A stretch of 28,543 bases of DNA from an uncultured Clostridia bacterium. GTDB lineage: Bacteria; Bacillota; Clostridia; TANB77; CAG-465. This document shows, one piece after another, positions 8,284 to 14,618 of this stretch. The translations under genes and the position numbers were made by a program. Every line of letters starts with the position of its first letter. The first letter of the stretch is position 1. Where the stretch lies: NCBI GenBank assembly GCA_947628575.1, contig CANRAK010000005.1, positions 1-28,543 on the forward strand, read 5' to 3'. The notes beneath the pieces are model-generated. The model was not told where the DNA came from. It did not search any database and saw only the letters and a list, made by a program, of their open reading frames with translations.

Positions 8284-8521
8284 TAATAAATCACCTCTAA
8301 TAAAGTATATAATTAATGTTAAGAAAATATTAATAATATATAATTATTTCTAAACTAACAATAAATAATCATAAAACTATCAAAATTGTAAATTATAATA
8401 TCTAGTGTAAAAGTTATATAAAAGAATTCATACATAAACCCTCTAGGCTAAGAAGAACGGTCTTAGCCTTTCTTAAAGAAAAAATAAATGTAAGTACAAA
8501 AAAGCACTTACATTTATTTTT
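8284..8521. other. Intergenic region between dapA and engB with two hairpins
   Basis: This 238-base AT-rich gap holds the dapA ribosome site near 8291-8297, a palindromic ATTATAAT at 8392-8399 that could serve as a -10 on either strand, an isolated hairpin at 8446-8468, and the engB terminator at 8479-8523. I see no open reading frame or T-box elements here. Confidence 0.6.
8446..8474 (+). terminator. Isolated terminator-like hairpin with no visible plus-strand gene
   Basis: GGCTAAGA (8446-8453) pairs exactly with TCTTAGCC (8461-8468) around a 7-base loop, followed by TTTCTT. The T-rich side is on the plus strand, yet the upstream plus strand is antisense to dapA and holds no gene. It may end a short untranslated RNA or antisense transcript, or be a structural element in a minus-strand leader. 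Confidence 0.4.
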
Positions 8522-8523
8522 TT
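8479..8523 (-). terminator. engB terminator, 15-bp perfect stem
   Basis: Bases 8481-8495 pair perfectly with 8506-8520, and A-T pairs extend it to 8479-8522. On the minus strand it follows the engB stop directly and ends in a U-rich tract. A T-run on the other side also permits plus-strand termination. Confidence 0.8.
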
Positions 8524-9103
8524 ACTTATTTTCTATCATATCTAATATTTCATTACATACAACATCTATATTTATTTTCTTATCACTAGAAAATGGAAGT
8601 ATTTTCTCTTTAGCAAATAGTTCTTTTGAAATAACATTAGTATAGTCATTCATTTTTGTTTTAGCAATTTTATCTGCTTTAGTAGCAATTATACTAAAAG
8701 GTATATTTTTACTTAAAAGCCACTCATACATTTGTCTATCATTTTTTGAAGGAACATTTCTTATATCTACCAAAAAGTATATATGTTTTATTTCTTTTGT
8801 ATTAGATATATACTGGTCAATTAATTTATTTATTTTTACTTTTTCTTTCTCAGACATAGTAGAGTAGCCATATCCAGGTAAATCTACTATATAAAAAGTA
8901 TTATCTACATTATAGTAGTTTATACTTCTTGTTTTACCAGGTGTTTGACCAACTTTAGCTAACTTTTTTTGATTACAGATTGCATTTATAAATGAAGATT
9001 TACCAACATTAGATTTTCCTACAAGTACTATTTGTGGCATATCTGTTACTATAAGATTTGAACGGTCAAAAACAGATTTCTCAAATTTAACATTTTTTAA
9101 CAT
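8522..9103 (-). CDS. engB: Ribosome biogenesis GTP-binding protein EngB (YsxC/YihA)
   Basis: This small essential-type GTPase helps late assembly of the 50S ribosomal subunit. The 193-residue protein has the G1 loop GKSNVGKS (residues 29-36), the switch region GQTPGKTRSINYY, the G3 motif DLPGYGYS near residue 74, TKAD (G4) near residue 140, and an SSD G5-like motif near the C-terminus. This is the standard EngB arrangement. The start is ATG at 9101-9103 with AAAGGA upstream. The promoter at 9131-9159 and terminator at 8479-8523 define a single-gene unit. The gene is commonly found after lon or clpX, but not here. Confidence 0.95.
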   Translation of the reverse strand: MLKNVKFEKSVFDRSNLIVTDMPQIVLVGKSNVGKSSFINAICNQKKLAKVGQTPGKTRSINYYNVDNTFYIVDLPGYGYSTMSEKEKVKINKLIDQYISNTKEIKHIYFLVDIRNVPSKNDRQMYEWLLSKNIPFSIIATKADKIAKTKMNDYTNVISKELFAKEKILPFSSDKKINIDVVCNEILDMIENK

Positions 9104-9130
9104 AATAAAAATCCTTTCATAATATTGTAT

Positions 9131-9159
9131 ATAATACCATATTTTTAAGTATTTGTAAA
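9131..9159 (-). promoter_or_regulatory. engB promoter (extended -10)
   Basis: On the minus strand TTTACA (9154-9159) is followed by a 17-base spacer and TATTAT (9131-9136), with TGG just before the -10 giving an extended -10. Predicted transcription starts about 20 bases before the engB ATG. Confidence 0.6.
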
Positions 9160-9171
9160 ATTATTATTTTC

Positions 9172-9200
9172 TTGACTAGAAAATTTATATGTGCTATAAT
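9172..9200 (+). promoter_or_regulatory. Strong promoter for the 9295 gene
   Basis: TTGACT (9172-9177), a 17-base spacer and TATAAT (9195-9200) form a near-consensus sigma-A promoter. The preceding TTTTC gives the same TTTTCTTGACT context seen at 13073, 13808 and 14590. It is divergent from the engB promoter. Confidence 0.8.
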
Positions 9201-9206
9201 CTTGTC

Positions 9207-9294
9207 ATAGAAATCATAATCAATATATATGTTGATTGGCATATATTTTTACAACATAGAGATTTATATGTTGATGTGGGGAGGGAGTATTTTT
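9207..9294 (+). promoter_or_regulatory. Long 5' leader with competing stem options
   Basis: The untranslated leader runs about 85 bases from the predicted start to ATG 9295. It contains an 11-base direct repeat, TATATGTTGAT, at 9226-9236 and 9265-9275, and CAACATA at 9252-9258 between them. CAACATA can pair with either copy (9228-9234 or 9267-9273), giving two mutually exclusive hairpins just before the GGGGAGGGAG ribosome site (9278-9287). Function is unknown; the pattern may be chance in AT-rich DNA. Confidence 0.4.
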
Positions 9295-9702
9295 ATGAAA
9301 GAGAATAATTTAAAAGATTTTTTAGGTCTAAAAGACGTAAAAGAAAAAGAATTAATATTATGTAATGACAAATTAAAATATCCTAGTAAAAATACTTTAA
9401 AAAAAGATATGCGATTGATAAAGAAACTAATTGATGCAACAGATGGCAGATTTATAATATATTTTGATGGACGTTATGTAGATTTTCCTTATGACGGACT
9501 AGAGTTTAAAAGTGAAAAAGAAGAATTTTTCTTTAATAACTGGAATTCATATATTGTATTTGTAGACGATACAGGTTTTAAAGTAAGATTTAAAATTAAA
9601 TGGATGGAAATGTTACCATATGAAAAAGTATATAAATTAGTAGAAATAGGTTACTATTATACTAAAGCACATCCTGAAGTATCAAAATATAAGTTGTACT
9701 AA
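9295..9702 (+). CDS. Hypothetical protein, 135 residues, unrecognised family
   Basis: This soluble, charged protein has no signal peptide, membrane helix or cysteine motif; a single Cys lies near residue 27. A helical, lysine-rich N-terminal third is followed by beta-type stretches around FIIYFDGRYVDFPYDGL and NSYIVFVDDTGFKVRFKIKW, and an aromatic tail. I chose ATG 9295, not ATG 9229, because the very strong GGGGAGGGAG at 9278-9287 sits 7 bases before it and 9229 has no ribosome site. It is a single-gene unit with its own consensus promoter, a long leader and a strong terminator, which suggests steady or regulated expression of a small cytoplasmic protein. I do not recognise the family. It shares promoter context, but no evident sequence similarity, with the 13182/13925 genes. 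Confidence 0.75.
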   Translation: MKENNLKDFLGLKDVKEKELILCNDKLKYPSKNTLKKDMRLIKKLIDATDGRFIIYFDGRYVDFPYDGLEFKSEKEEFFFNNWNSYIVFVDDTGFKVRFKIKWMEMLPYEKVYKLVEIGYYYTKAHPEVSKYKLY

Positions 9703-9736
9703 AAAAATCCTTGAATTTTCAAGGATTTTTCTTTTT
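9703..9736. terminator. Strong terminator between the 9295 gene and serS
   Basis: TCCTTGA (9708-9714) pairs with TCAAGGA (9719-9725), extended by five A-T pairs on each side, and followed by CTTTTT. A seven-A run at 9701-9707 makes it usable from the minus strand as well. Confidence 0.85.
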
Positions 9737-9768
9737 ATCTTTTTTTATTATTTTAATATTTTTCTTTA

Positions 9769-11055
9769 CTATTTATTTTTATTCTTTGGCATTATTTTAG
9801 TCATACCGCCCATATAAGGTACAAGTACTTCTGGAATATTAACTGAGCCATCAGGATTTTGATTTAACTCTAAAAGTGGAATTAATATTCTAGGTGAGGC
9901 AATAGCTGTATTATTTAATGAGAAACAGTATTTTGTATTGCCATCTTTATCTTTATATTTTATATTACTACGTCTAGCTTGGAAATCATTAAATGAAGAG
10001 CAAGAGTGTGTTTCACTATATTTACCACGACTAGGCATCCAAGCTTCAATATCATGTTTTCTTACTTGTCCTACACCCATATCACCAGTACAAACTTTAA
10101 CAACTCTATAAGGTATTTTTAGTTCTTGCATAATTTCTTCAGCATTATTTAATAAGAAGTCATGTAATTTATATTGTTCATCAAAATCTGCTTTACAAAG
10201 TATAACTTGTTCAACTTTTGTAAATTGATGTACTCTATAAAGTCCTCTAGTATCTTTTCCATAAGTTCCAGCTTCACGTCTGTAGCAACTAGAAAGACCA
10301 CAATATAATTTAGGTAATTGATCTTCACTTTCAAAAGTTTCACCACTGTGATATGAAACAAGAGATACTTCAGCTGTACCAACTAAATATAAGTTATCTT
10401 CAGTTACAGCATAAGATTGATCACGACCACTTGGAAAATAACTAGTTCCATACATTGGTTCTTCTTTAACTAGAGTAGGTACTCCCATAGGACAGAAGCC
10501 TTTTTTAACAAGTTTATCTATAACATATCTAGATAGTGCCATTTCAAGAAGTAAGCCTTCATTTTTTAAATAGTATGATCTTGAACCAGCAACTTTAACA
10601 CCTCTAGGAATATCTATTAAATCTAAACTTTCAGCAAGGTCAACGTGATCTTTAATTTCAAAATCGAAAGTAGGGATTTCACCGACTGTTTTAAATAGAA
10701 CATTATCCTCATCAGTTTTTCCTATTGGAACTTCTGGAAGTGGAACACCAGGTACTTCATACATAAGACTATCATACTCATTTTTAAGTGGTGTTATTTG
10801 AGCTTCATATTCTGCAATTTTATCTTTTAATTCTTTAACATGTGCTATTGCATCTTTTTTCTCTTCATCTGTAAGTTTTGGAATAGAAGAAGAGATAGTA
10901 TTTCTTTCTTCTTTAATTTTATCTGCTTCTTGATTTAGTTTACGAAGTTGTTCATCAACTTCAAGTAGTCTATCAATATCTACATCAATTAATTTATTTT
11001 TAGCAGCTTCTTTAACTATATCGCTGTTTTCTCTAATATATTTTATATCTAACAT
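9769..11055 (-). CDS. serS: Seryl-tRNA synthetase
   Basis: This class II synthetase charges tRNA-Ser with serine, and probably tRNA-Sec if present. The N-terminal coiled-coil arm (MLDIKYIRENSDIVKEAAKNK to about residue 100) is followed by the catalytic core: motif 1 near GVPTLVKEEPMYGTSYFP, motif 2 with SSCYRREAGTYGKDTRG, and motif 3 with NNTAIASPRILIPLLE. Length is 428 residues, as expected. I chose ATG at 11053-11055: the alternative GTG at 11067 overlaps the GAAGGAG ribosome site, and the family normally starts MLDIK. It lies about 75 bases after the DUF4364 gene on the same strand, with no terminator or T-box between them, so the two are probably co-transcribed. Confidence 0.96.
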   Translation of the reverse strand: MLDIKYIRENSDIVKEAAKNKLIDVDIDRLLEVDEQLRKLNQEADKIKEERNTISSSIPKLTDEEKKDAIAHVKELKDKIAEYEAQITPLKNEYDSLMYEVPGVPLPEVPIGKTDEDNVLFKTVGEIPTFDFEIKDHVDLAESLDLIDIPRGVKVAGSRSYYLKNEGLLLEMALSRYVIDKLVKKGFCPMGVPTLVKEEPMYGTSYFPSGRDQSYAVTEDNLYLVGTAEVSLVSYHSGETFESEDQLPKLYCGLSSCYRREAGTYGKDTRGLYRVHQFTKVEQVILCKADFDEQYKLHDFLLNNAEEIMQELKIPYRVVKVCTGDMGVGQVRKHDIEAWMPSRGKYSETHSCSSFNDFQARRSNIKYKDKDGNTKYCFSLNNTAIASPRILIPLLELNQNPDGSVNIPEVLVPYMGGMTKIMPKNKNK

Positions 11056-11131
11056 AAATTCTTTCACTCCTTCAATTTATATATTAACTGCAACATTAAA
11101 ATTATATGATAAAACAAAGAGAAATTCAAGA

Positions 11132-11689
11132 TTAATAATCTTCATCTTCATTAATTTCTTTAGTCATCATTTCTAATAGTTTTTCGTAAATTTGCTCAGC
11201 ACTGGAATTCCAGTTTTTTGTTATATTACGAGCTTGATCTTTATTTGCAGCATACATAGTAATATTAACTAACTCGTCATTTCCATCTTTAATGTAGCAA
11301 GAAACCTTAAATTCATCATTTTTAACAGGTATAACTACATTATCTATAGAGTAGTCAGTTTTAATTTTTACAATATTTTTATTAATTATTTTCTTTATAT
11401 TATGTAGGTTTACACCAGGTATTAATTCTAGTAATTCATGTAGGGTCGAAAGACCCGAAGGTGTAATGCTAAATAGTGTATCATGATTTTCATTATACGA
11501 CTCAGTTATATATCCATTGCTTTTTAGCTCTTGGATATATGAGCAAATATCAAAATAAGTGATATCATCAAAGTCTTCACAAAATTTAGCTATTTGTTCA
11601 ATTGTAAGTGCTTTAGCATTTTTATCTAAAATATAAAGTACTATAATTTTATTGTCAAAAAGTTCTAAATCTTTAGCCAAGCAAATCAC
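11132..11689 (-). CDS. DUF4364 family protein, winged-helix regulator-like
   Basis: The 185-residue protein has an N-terminal winged-helix-like segment: LTIEQIAKFCEDF, then YFDICSYIQELKSNGYI, then LFSITPSGLSTLHELLELIPG as helix, helix and wing. A C-terminal beta-rich domain follows with the family-typical KVSCYIKDGNDELVNITMYAANKDQARNITKNW. This matches DUF4364 of Clostridia, whose role is not established; DNA binding is a reasonable inference from the N-terminal part only. The start is GTG 11687-11689 with AAAGG about 4 bases upstream. It is the first gene of a unit that includes serS and is divergent from cmk, with overlapping promoters. Confidence 0.82.
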   Translation of the reverse strand: MICLAKDLELFDNKIIVLYILDKNAKALTIEQIAKFCEDFDDITYFDICSYIQELKSNGYITESYNENHDTLFSITPSGLSTLHELLELIPGVNLHNIKKIINKNIVKIKTDYSIDNVVIPVKNDEFKVSCYIKDGNDELVNITMYAANKDQARNITKNWNSSAEQIYEKLLEMMTKEINEDEDY

Positions 11690-11709
11690 TAACCTTTCTA
11701 AAATTTAAC

Positions 11710-11738
11710 TTTACAAATCTTTGGATATATGATAACAT
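11710..11738 (+). promoter_or_regulatory. Candidate cmk promoter
   Basis: TTTACA (11710-11715), a 17-base spacer and TAACAT (11733-11738), with TGA before the -10 as an extended -10. Predicted transcription starts about 30 bases before cmk. It overlaps the opposing promoter at 11729-11757. Confidence 0.45.
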
Positions 11739-11757
11739 ATTTCTTGTAAAAAATAAA
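11729..11757 (-). promoter_or_regulatory. Candidate promoter for DUF4364-serS
   Basis: On the minus strand TATCAT (11729-11734), preceded by TGT as an extended -10, lies 17 bases from a weak TTTATT (11752-11757). The two divergent promoters share their -10 region. Confidence 0.4.
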
Positions 11758-11775
11758 GGGAAGAGGAATAAAAAT

Positions 11776-12468
11776 ATGGAAAATTTATGTAAAAATTATG
11801 TTATTGCAATAGATGGGGAAGCCGGAACTGGCAAATCTACTCTAGCAAAGAATATTGCAAAAAAATATAACATTGTATATATGGACACAGGAGCAATGTA
11901 TAGATGTGTAACTTTGGATATGATAAATAACAATGTTGCACTAGATGAAATAGAGAAAATAACAGAGCTTTTAGACAATATAAAACTAGAAGTAAGTAGT
12001 GAAAATGGAGAAGATAAATTTTACCTAAATGGAGAAGACGTTACCAAGAAGATACGTGAAAAACAAGTTAATGATTTAGTATCACAAGTTTCACACATAC
12101 AAATTGTAAGAGATAGAATGGTAGACTTGCAAAGAAAACTTGCACAAGGCAAAAAGATAGTTATGGAAGGCAGAGATATTGGCACTAATGTTTTTCCAGA
12201 TGCACAAGTAAAGATATATTTAACTGCAACAGCACAAGAAAGAGCAAAAAGACGTTATAATCAAAACCAAGAAAAAGGCATAGATATTCCATATGAAGAA
12301 ATATATAAAAATGTAGTATTTAGAGATAATAATGATAAAAGCAGTAGTGTTGCACCCTTAAAGAAAGCAGATGATGCGTACGAACTAGATACTACAAATT
12401 ATTCATTAGAAGAAGTAGAAGAAATTGTAATGAATAAAGTAAAGGAGAAAATACAAATCGATGTTTAA
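11776..12468 (+). CDS. cmk: Cytidylate kinase
   Basis: Cmk phosphorylates CMP and dCMP with ATP in pyrimidine nucleotide recycling. The 230-residue protein carries the P-loop DGEAGTGKST (residues 13-22), VYMDTGAMYR for substrate binding, MEGRDIGTNVFPDA, and the lid and C-terminal motif FRDNNDKSSSVAPLKKADDA. Glu15 takes the place of the usual Pro in the loop, an accepted variant. An AGAGGAA ribosome site precedes ATG 11776. It overlaps plsC by 8 bases (12461-12468), so the two are co-transcribed and probably translationally coupled. The cmk-plsC order is a common clostridial arrangement, often continuing with ispH/rpsA, which are absent here. Confidence 0.95.
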   Translation: MENLCKNYVIAIDGEAGTGKSTLAKNIAKKYNIVYMDTGAMYRCVTLDMINNNVALDEIEKITELLDNIKLEVSSENGEDKFYLNGEDVTKKIREKQVNDLVSQVSHIQIVRDRMVDLQRKLAQGKKIVMEGRDIGTNVFPDAQVKIYLTATAQERAKRRYNQNQEKGIDIPYEEIYKNVVFRDNNDKSSSVAPLKKADDAYELDTTNYSLEEVEEIVMNKVKEKIQIDV

Positions 12469-13051
12469 GAAGATAGTTGTTAGTATAGCAGATTTTCTTT
12501 TTTGTCATATATTTTATAGAACAAAATATATAGATAGAGAAAATTTAGATAAAATGGGAAAATGTCTTGTTTGTCCTAATCACTCAAAAGCAATTGAACC
12601 AGTGTGGGTATATACTAAATGTAAAAATATGTGGATAATGGCAAAGGCGGAATTATTTAAAAATAAGATAATGGCAAAATTATTTGAAATGTTTAATATT
12701 TTTCCAATAAAAAGAGGGCAAAAAGATGCAAGAAGTATATTACATGCAATAAATGTTGTTGAAAAAAATGAAGATGCAAAGCTTTTAATATTTCCAGAAG
12801 GAACAAGAGTACCAAAGGATAAGGAAAGAGGAAAGGCAAAAGTTGGACCTGTATACATAGCTGCTAAAGCACAAGTACCTATTGTTCCTGTATATATTAC
12901 AAGAAACGCAAAACTGTTTAGTAAAGTAACTTTAGTTTATGGTCAAGCTATAGATATACCAAAAGATATACTTGAAAATAAGGAAGAAATACAGAGATAT
13001 TCAGATATGCTTTTAGATAAAATTTATGAACTTAAAAATAAGATTAAATAG
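12461..13051 (+). CDS. plsC: 1-acyl-sn-glycerol-3-phosphate acyltransferase (PlsC-like)
   Basis: PlsC adds the second acyl chain to lysophosphatidic acid, forming phosphatidic acid at the membrane. The 196-residue protein has the acyltransferase block I as NHSKAIEP (His41, Glu46), block II as IFPIKRG near residue 86, block III as IFPEGTR near residue 110, and block IV with VPIVPVYI. Block I reads HX4E rather than the usual HX4D, a conservative but notable change. The ATG at 12461 lies inside the end of cmk; the AAAGGAG at 12441-12447 is 13 bases away, so coupling to cmk translation is likely. A hydrophobic N-terminal segment (residues 4-18) may tether it to the membrane. The stop codon lies within the terminator stem at 13046-13068. 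Confidence 0.87.
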   Translation: MFKKIVVSIADFLFCHIFYRTKYIDRENLDKMGKCLVCPNHSKAIEPVWVYTKCKNMWIMAKAELFKNKIMAKLFEMFNIFPIKRGQKDARSILHAINVVEKNEDAKLLIFPEGTRVPKDKERGKAKVGPVYIAAKAQVPIVPVYITRNAKLFSKVTLVYGQAIDIPKDILENKEEIQRYSDMLLDKIYELKNKIK

Positions 13052-13072
13052 AGGAAATTCCTCTATTTTTTC
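13046..13072 (+). terminator. plsC terminator merging into the next promoter
   Basis: Stem 13047-13055 with 13059-13067 (GAGGA/TCCTC core, 3-base loop), followed by TTTTTTC that runs straight into TTGACA at 13073. The plsC TAG lies in the stem. Confidence 0.85.
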
Positions 13073-13101
13073 TTGACAAAATTAGATTATTTATGTATAA
13101 T
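13073..13101 (+). promoter_or_regulatory. Perfect consensus promoter for the 13182 gene
   Basis: TTGACA (13073-13078), exactly 17 bases, TATAAT (13096-13101). This is a full sigma-A consensus and begins at the last T of the preceding terminator. Confidence 0.9.
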
Positions 13102-13110
13102 AATGGCATC

Positions 13111-13177
13111 AACTAGACATAAAAAGGATATAAATTATATATCCTAACTACTACTTTTTGAATAATTTTAAAGGAGG
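13111..13177 (+). promoter_or_regulatory. Leader with stem-loop, first copy
   Basis: The transcribed leader contains TAGACATAAAAA (from 13114), then an 8-bp stem (13125-13132 with 13138-13145, AGGATATA/TATATCCT), then a T-rich run and AAGGAGG (13171-13177). The order and several short blocks match the leader at 13850-13913, so the two are probably duplicates. Confidence 0.45.
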
Positions 13178-13181
13178 AATT

Positions 13182-13790
13182 ATGAAAATTAAATTAAAAA
13201 GTGTGAAAAATCTTTACGGCGGGGTAAAGGAGTATGAATTAATTCTTAGAAATTCAGAAATGATAATTTATGGAAATGTAGTAGTAGATTTATTAAAAGA
13301 AAAAATTGCTGCAAATACTTGTATTGGTCTTTGTGACGATGAAAAACTAGAACTTTTAAAAACTTTATTTTATTATTTTGGTGCAAGTAGAAAGTGTAAG
13401 GAACTAAATAATAAAAATGTGCTTGAATATTCTTTTTCAATAAATAATGTAAATTATAATTCTATAATTGAAGAGCTTTCTAGTTATCCATTAAATAGGT
13501 TTAATAGTTCTAGAAGAAAAGAAAGAGTATTATATGAAGTTATGAAGTCATATGAATTAGTTTTAGCTGGTAAAAAAGCAGAATTGAAAGAAATTCCATT
13601 ACAAGAAATACCAACAGCATTATATTCTTCAAGAGAGATAAATATATATGTAAATACACTTGAAAGTCTTTTAACTAAAAAAGGATTTGAAGGAAAATTA
13701 GAAACTAGAAGAGATTATTTTGATGGCTTTTTTGGATATTATTCTAATTATGCAGTATACTTAAGAGCAACTTATTATGAAAAGAAGTAA
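13182..13790 (+). CDS. Hypothetical protein, tandem paralog 1 of an unrecognised family
   Basis: The 202-residue, apparently cytoplasmic protein has no signal peptide or membrane helix. The first 66 residues align without gaps to the next gene at 13925, with about 26 identities counted by eye, including KEY..IL.N, I.G....D and EKLE.LK..FY.F. Further shared patterns are YP.N.F, then R..VL.E...SY, and near the C-terminus Y.N.L...L..KG..G.L. The start is ATG 13182, 4 bases after AAGGAGG; the TTG at 13158 lies upstream of that site. It is a single-gene unit between a perfect consensus promoter and a terminator at 13780-13807, which predicts substantial expression. The family is unknown to me, and the alternating beta and helical pattern gives no function. 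Confidence 0.77.
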   Translation: MKIKLKSVKNLYGGVKEYELILRNSEMIIYGNVVVDLLKEKIAANTCIGLCDDEKLELLKTLFYYFGASRKCKELNNKNVLEYSFSINNVNYNSIIEELSSYPLNRFNSSRRKERVLYEVMKSYELVLAGKKAELKEIPLQEIPTALYSSREINIYVNTLESLLTKKGFEGKLETRRDYFDGFFGYYSNYAVYLRATYYEKK

Positions 13791-13807
13791 TTTTTACTTC
13801 TTTTTTC
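13780..13807 (+). terminator. Terminator merging into the next promoter
   Basis: 10-bp stem 13780-13789 with 13795-13804 (AAAAGAAGTA/TACTTCTTTT), then a T-run and C reaching TTGACA at 13808. The gene's TAA (13788-13790) is in the stem. Confidence 0.85.
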
Positions 13808-13836
13808 TTGACAAAAAACGCTAATGAGTGTATAAT
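13808..13836 (+). promoter_or_regulatory. Perfect consensus promoter for the 13925 gene
   Basis: TTGACA (13808-13813), exactly 17 bases, TATAAT (13831-13836); the same module as at 13073. Confidence 0.9.
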
Positions 13837-13846
13837 AAGTAAGCTA

Positions 13847-13913
13847 CTGTAGACATAAAAAAGAATTTATAAATATGATTCTTTTTTACTTCAGGAAATA
13901 ATTTTTAAGGAGG
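13847..13913 (+). promoter_or_regulatory. Leader with terminator-like stem-loop, second copy
   Basis: TAGACATAAAAAA (13850 onward) leads into a perfect 10-bp stem, AAAAAAGAAT (13857-13866) with ATTCTTTTTT (13878-13887), followed by AATAATTTTTAAGGAGG. The stem ends in six T, so it could act as a weak premature terminator. It parallels the leader at 13111-13177. Confidence 0.5.
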
Positions 13914-13924
13914 AATAAAAAAAT

Positions 13925-14560
13925 ATGAAAGTTAAGTTTAAAAGAACAGAAGTATGTTATCCTAACAGAAAGGAGTATCTTGTAATCTTAAAAAATGATG
14001 GGGCAAGTATACCTGGTGAGATAACTATTGATTTTTCTTTAGAAACAATAATAATTGATTTTGGTAGACTATTAAGCAAAGAGGAGAAGCTTGAAATACT
14101 AAAAGAAGTGTTTTATAACTTTTGTATTTGTACATCTAAGAAATATTATAAAGAAAATTTAAATGATGTTGATACATACGTAGTAATATTTAAGCATGAT
14201 GAAAGTAATAAAAAGCTAACACTTATGGAAAATTTAATGCAATATCCTCAAAATGAATTTAAAGCATTTAATAAGAGAGAATGTGTTTTAGCTGAGATTA
14301 TTACATCATATAATATTATTAAAAACAAAGGTGTAGGTAAAGATAAAGAAAGAGTATTGCAAAATTTGGAATATGATTTAGATGAAACAGATATTATAAA
14401 ATATGAAAATATATTACAAAGATATTTAAAAGAAAAAGGATATACCGGAACATTAAGACGTGAACGAGGATTAAATGAAGAAGATAGAAAATTTATAAAT
14501 CCAAACAATGCATATTTTAGAATATGGTATTATGTACATCATACATATGTAGAAAAGTAA
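13925..14560 (+). CDS. Hypothetical protein, tandem paralog 2 of an unrecognised family
   Basis: The 211-residue soluble protein is clearly related to the 13182 product, with an ungapped N-terminal match over 66 residues and the shared YP.N.F, R..VL.E...SY and KG..G.L patterns. It differs by a longer central charged loop (around residues 138-150) and an aromatic His-rich tail, YYVHHTYVEK. ATG 13925 lies 11 bases after AAGGAGG (13907-13913); that is long, but no better start exists. It has its own consensus promoter, leader stem-loop and terminator, so the whole unit (promoter, leader, gene, terminator) looks duplicated. Both copies are intact and diverged, implying retained and perhaps separate roles. 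Function is unknown. Confidence 0.77.
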   Translation: MKVKFKRTEVCYPNRKEYLVILKNDGASIPGEITIDFSLETIIIDFGRLLSKEEKLEILKEVFYNFCICTSKKYYKENLNDVDTYVVIFKHDESNKKLTLMENLMQYPQNEFKAFNKRECVLAEIITSYNIIKNKGVGKDKERVLQNLEYDLDETDIIKYENILQRYLKEKGYTGTLRRERGLNEEDRKFINPNNAYFRIWYYVHHTYVEK

Positions 14561-14589
14561 AGAAGTGGATATTTTTCACTTCTTTTTTC
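14559..14589 (+). terminator. Terminator merging into the marR promoter
   Basis: 9-bp stem 14559-14567 with 14577-14585 (AAAGAAGTG/CACTTCTTT), then TTTC reaching TTGACT at 14590. The sequence closely resembles the terminator at 13780. Confidence 0.85.
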
Positions 14590-14618
14590 TTGACTGATTT
14601 AATTGTATGTTATATAAT
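14590..14618 (+). promoter_or_regulatory. Consensus promoter for the marR-type gene
   Basis: TTGACT (14590-14595), exactly 17 bases, TATAAT (14613-14618). An inverted repeat in the leader (14635-14642 with 14646-14653, TTCTACAA/TTGTAGAA) lies about 10 bases past the predicted start and could be an autoregulatory operator. Confidence 0.85.

Noticed and set aside
8284..8521. tRNA or riboswitch in the dapA-engB gap
   Set aside because: Only two simple hairpins are present, with no cloverleaf and no lysine-riboswitch-like multi-helix architecture.
9229..9294. N-terminal extension of the 9295 protein
   Set aside because: No ribosome site precedes 9229, and the extension would contain the strong GGGGAGGGAG that serves ATG 9295.
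11056..11131. T-box riboswitch before serS
   Set aside because: The gap is only about 75 bases and shows no AGGGTGGNACC-type antiterminator or specifier stem.
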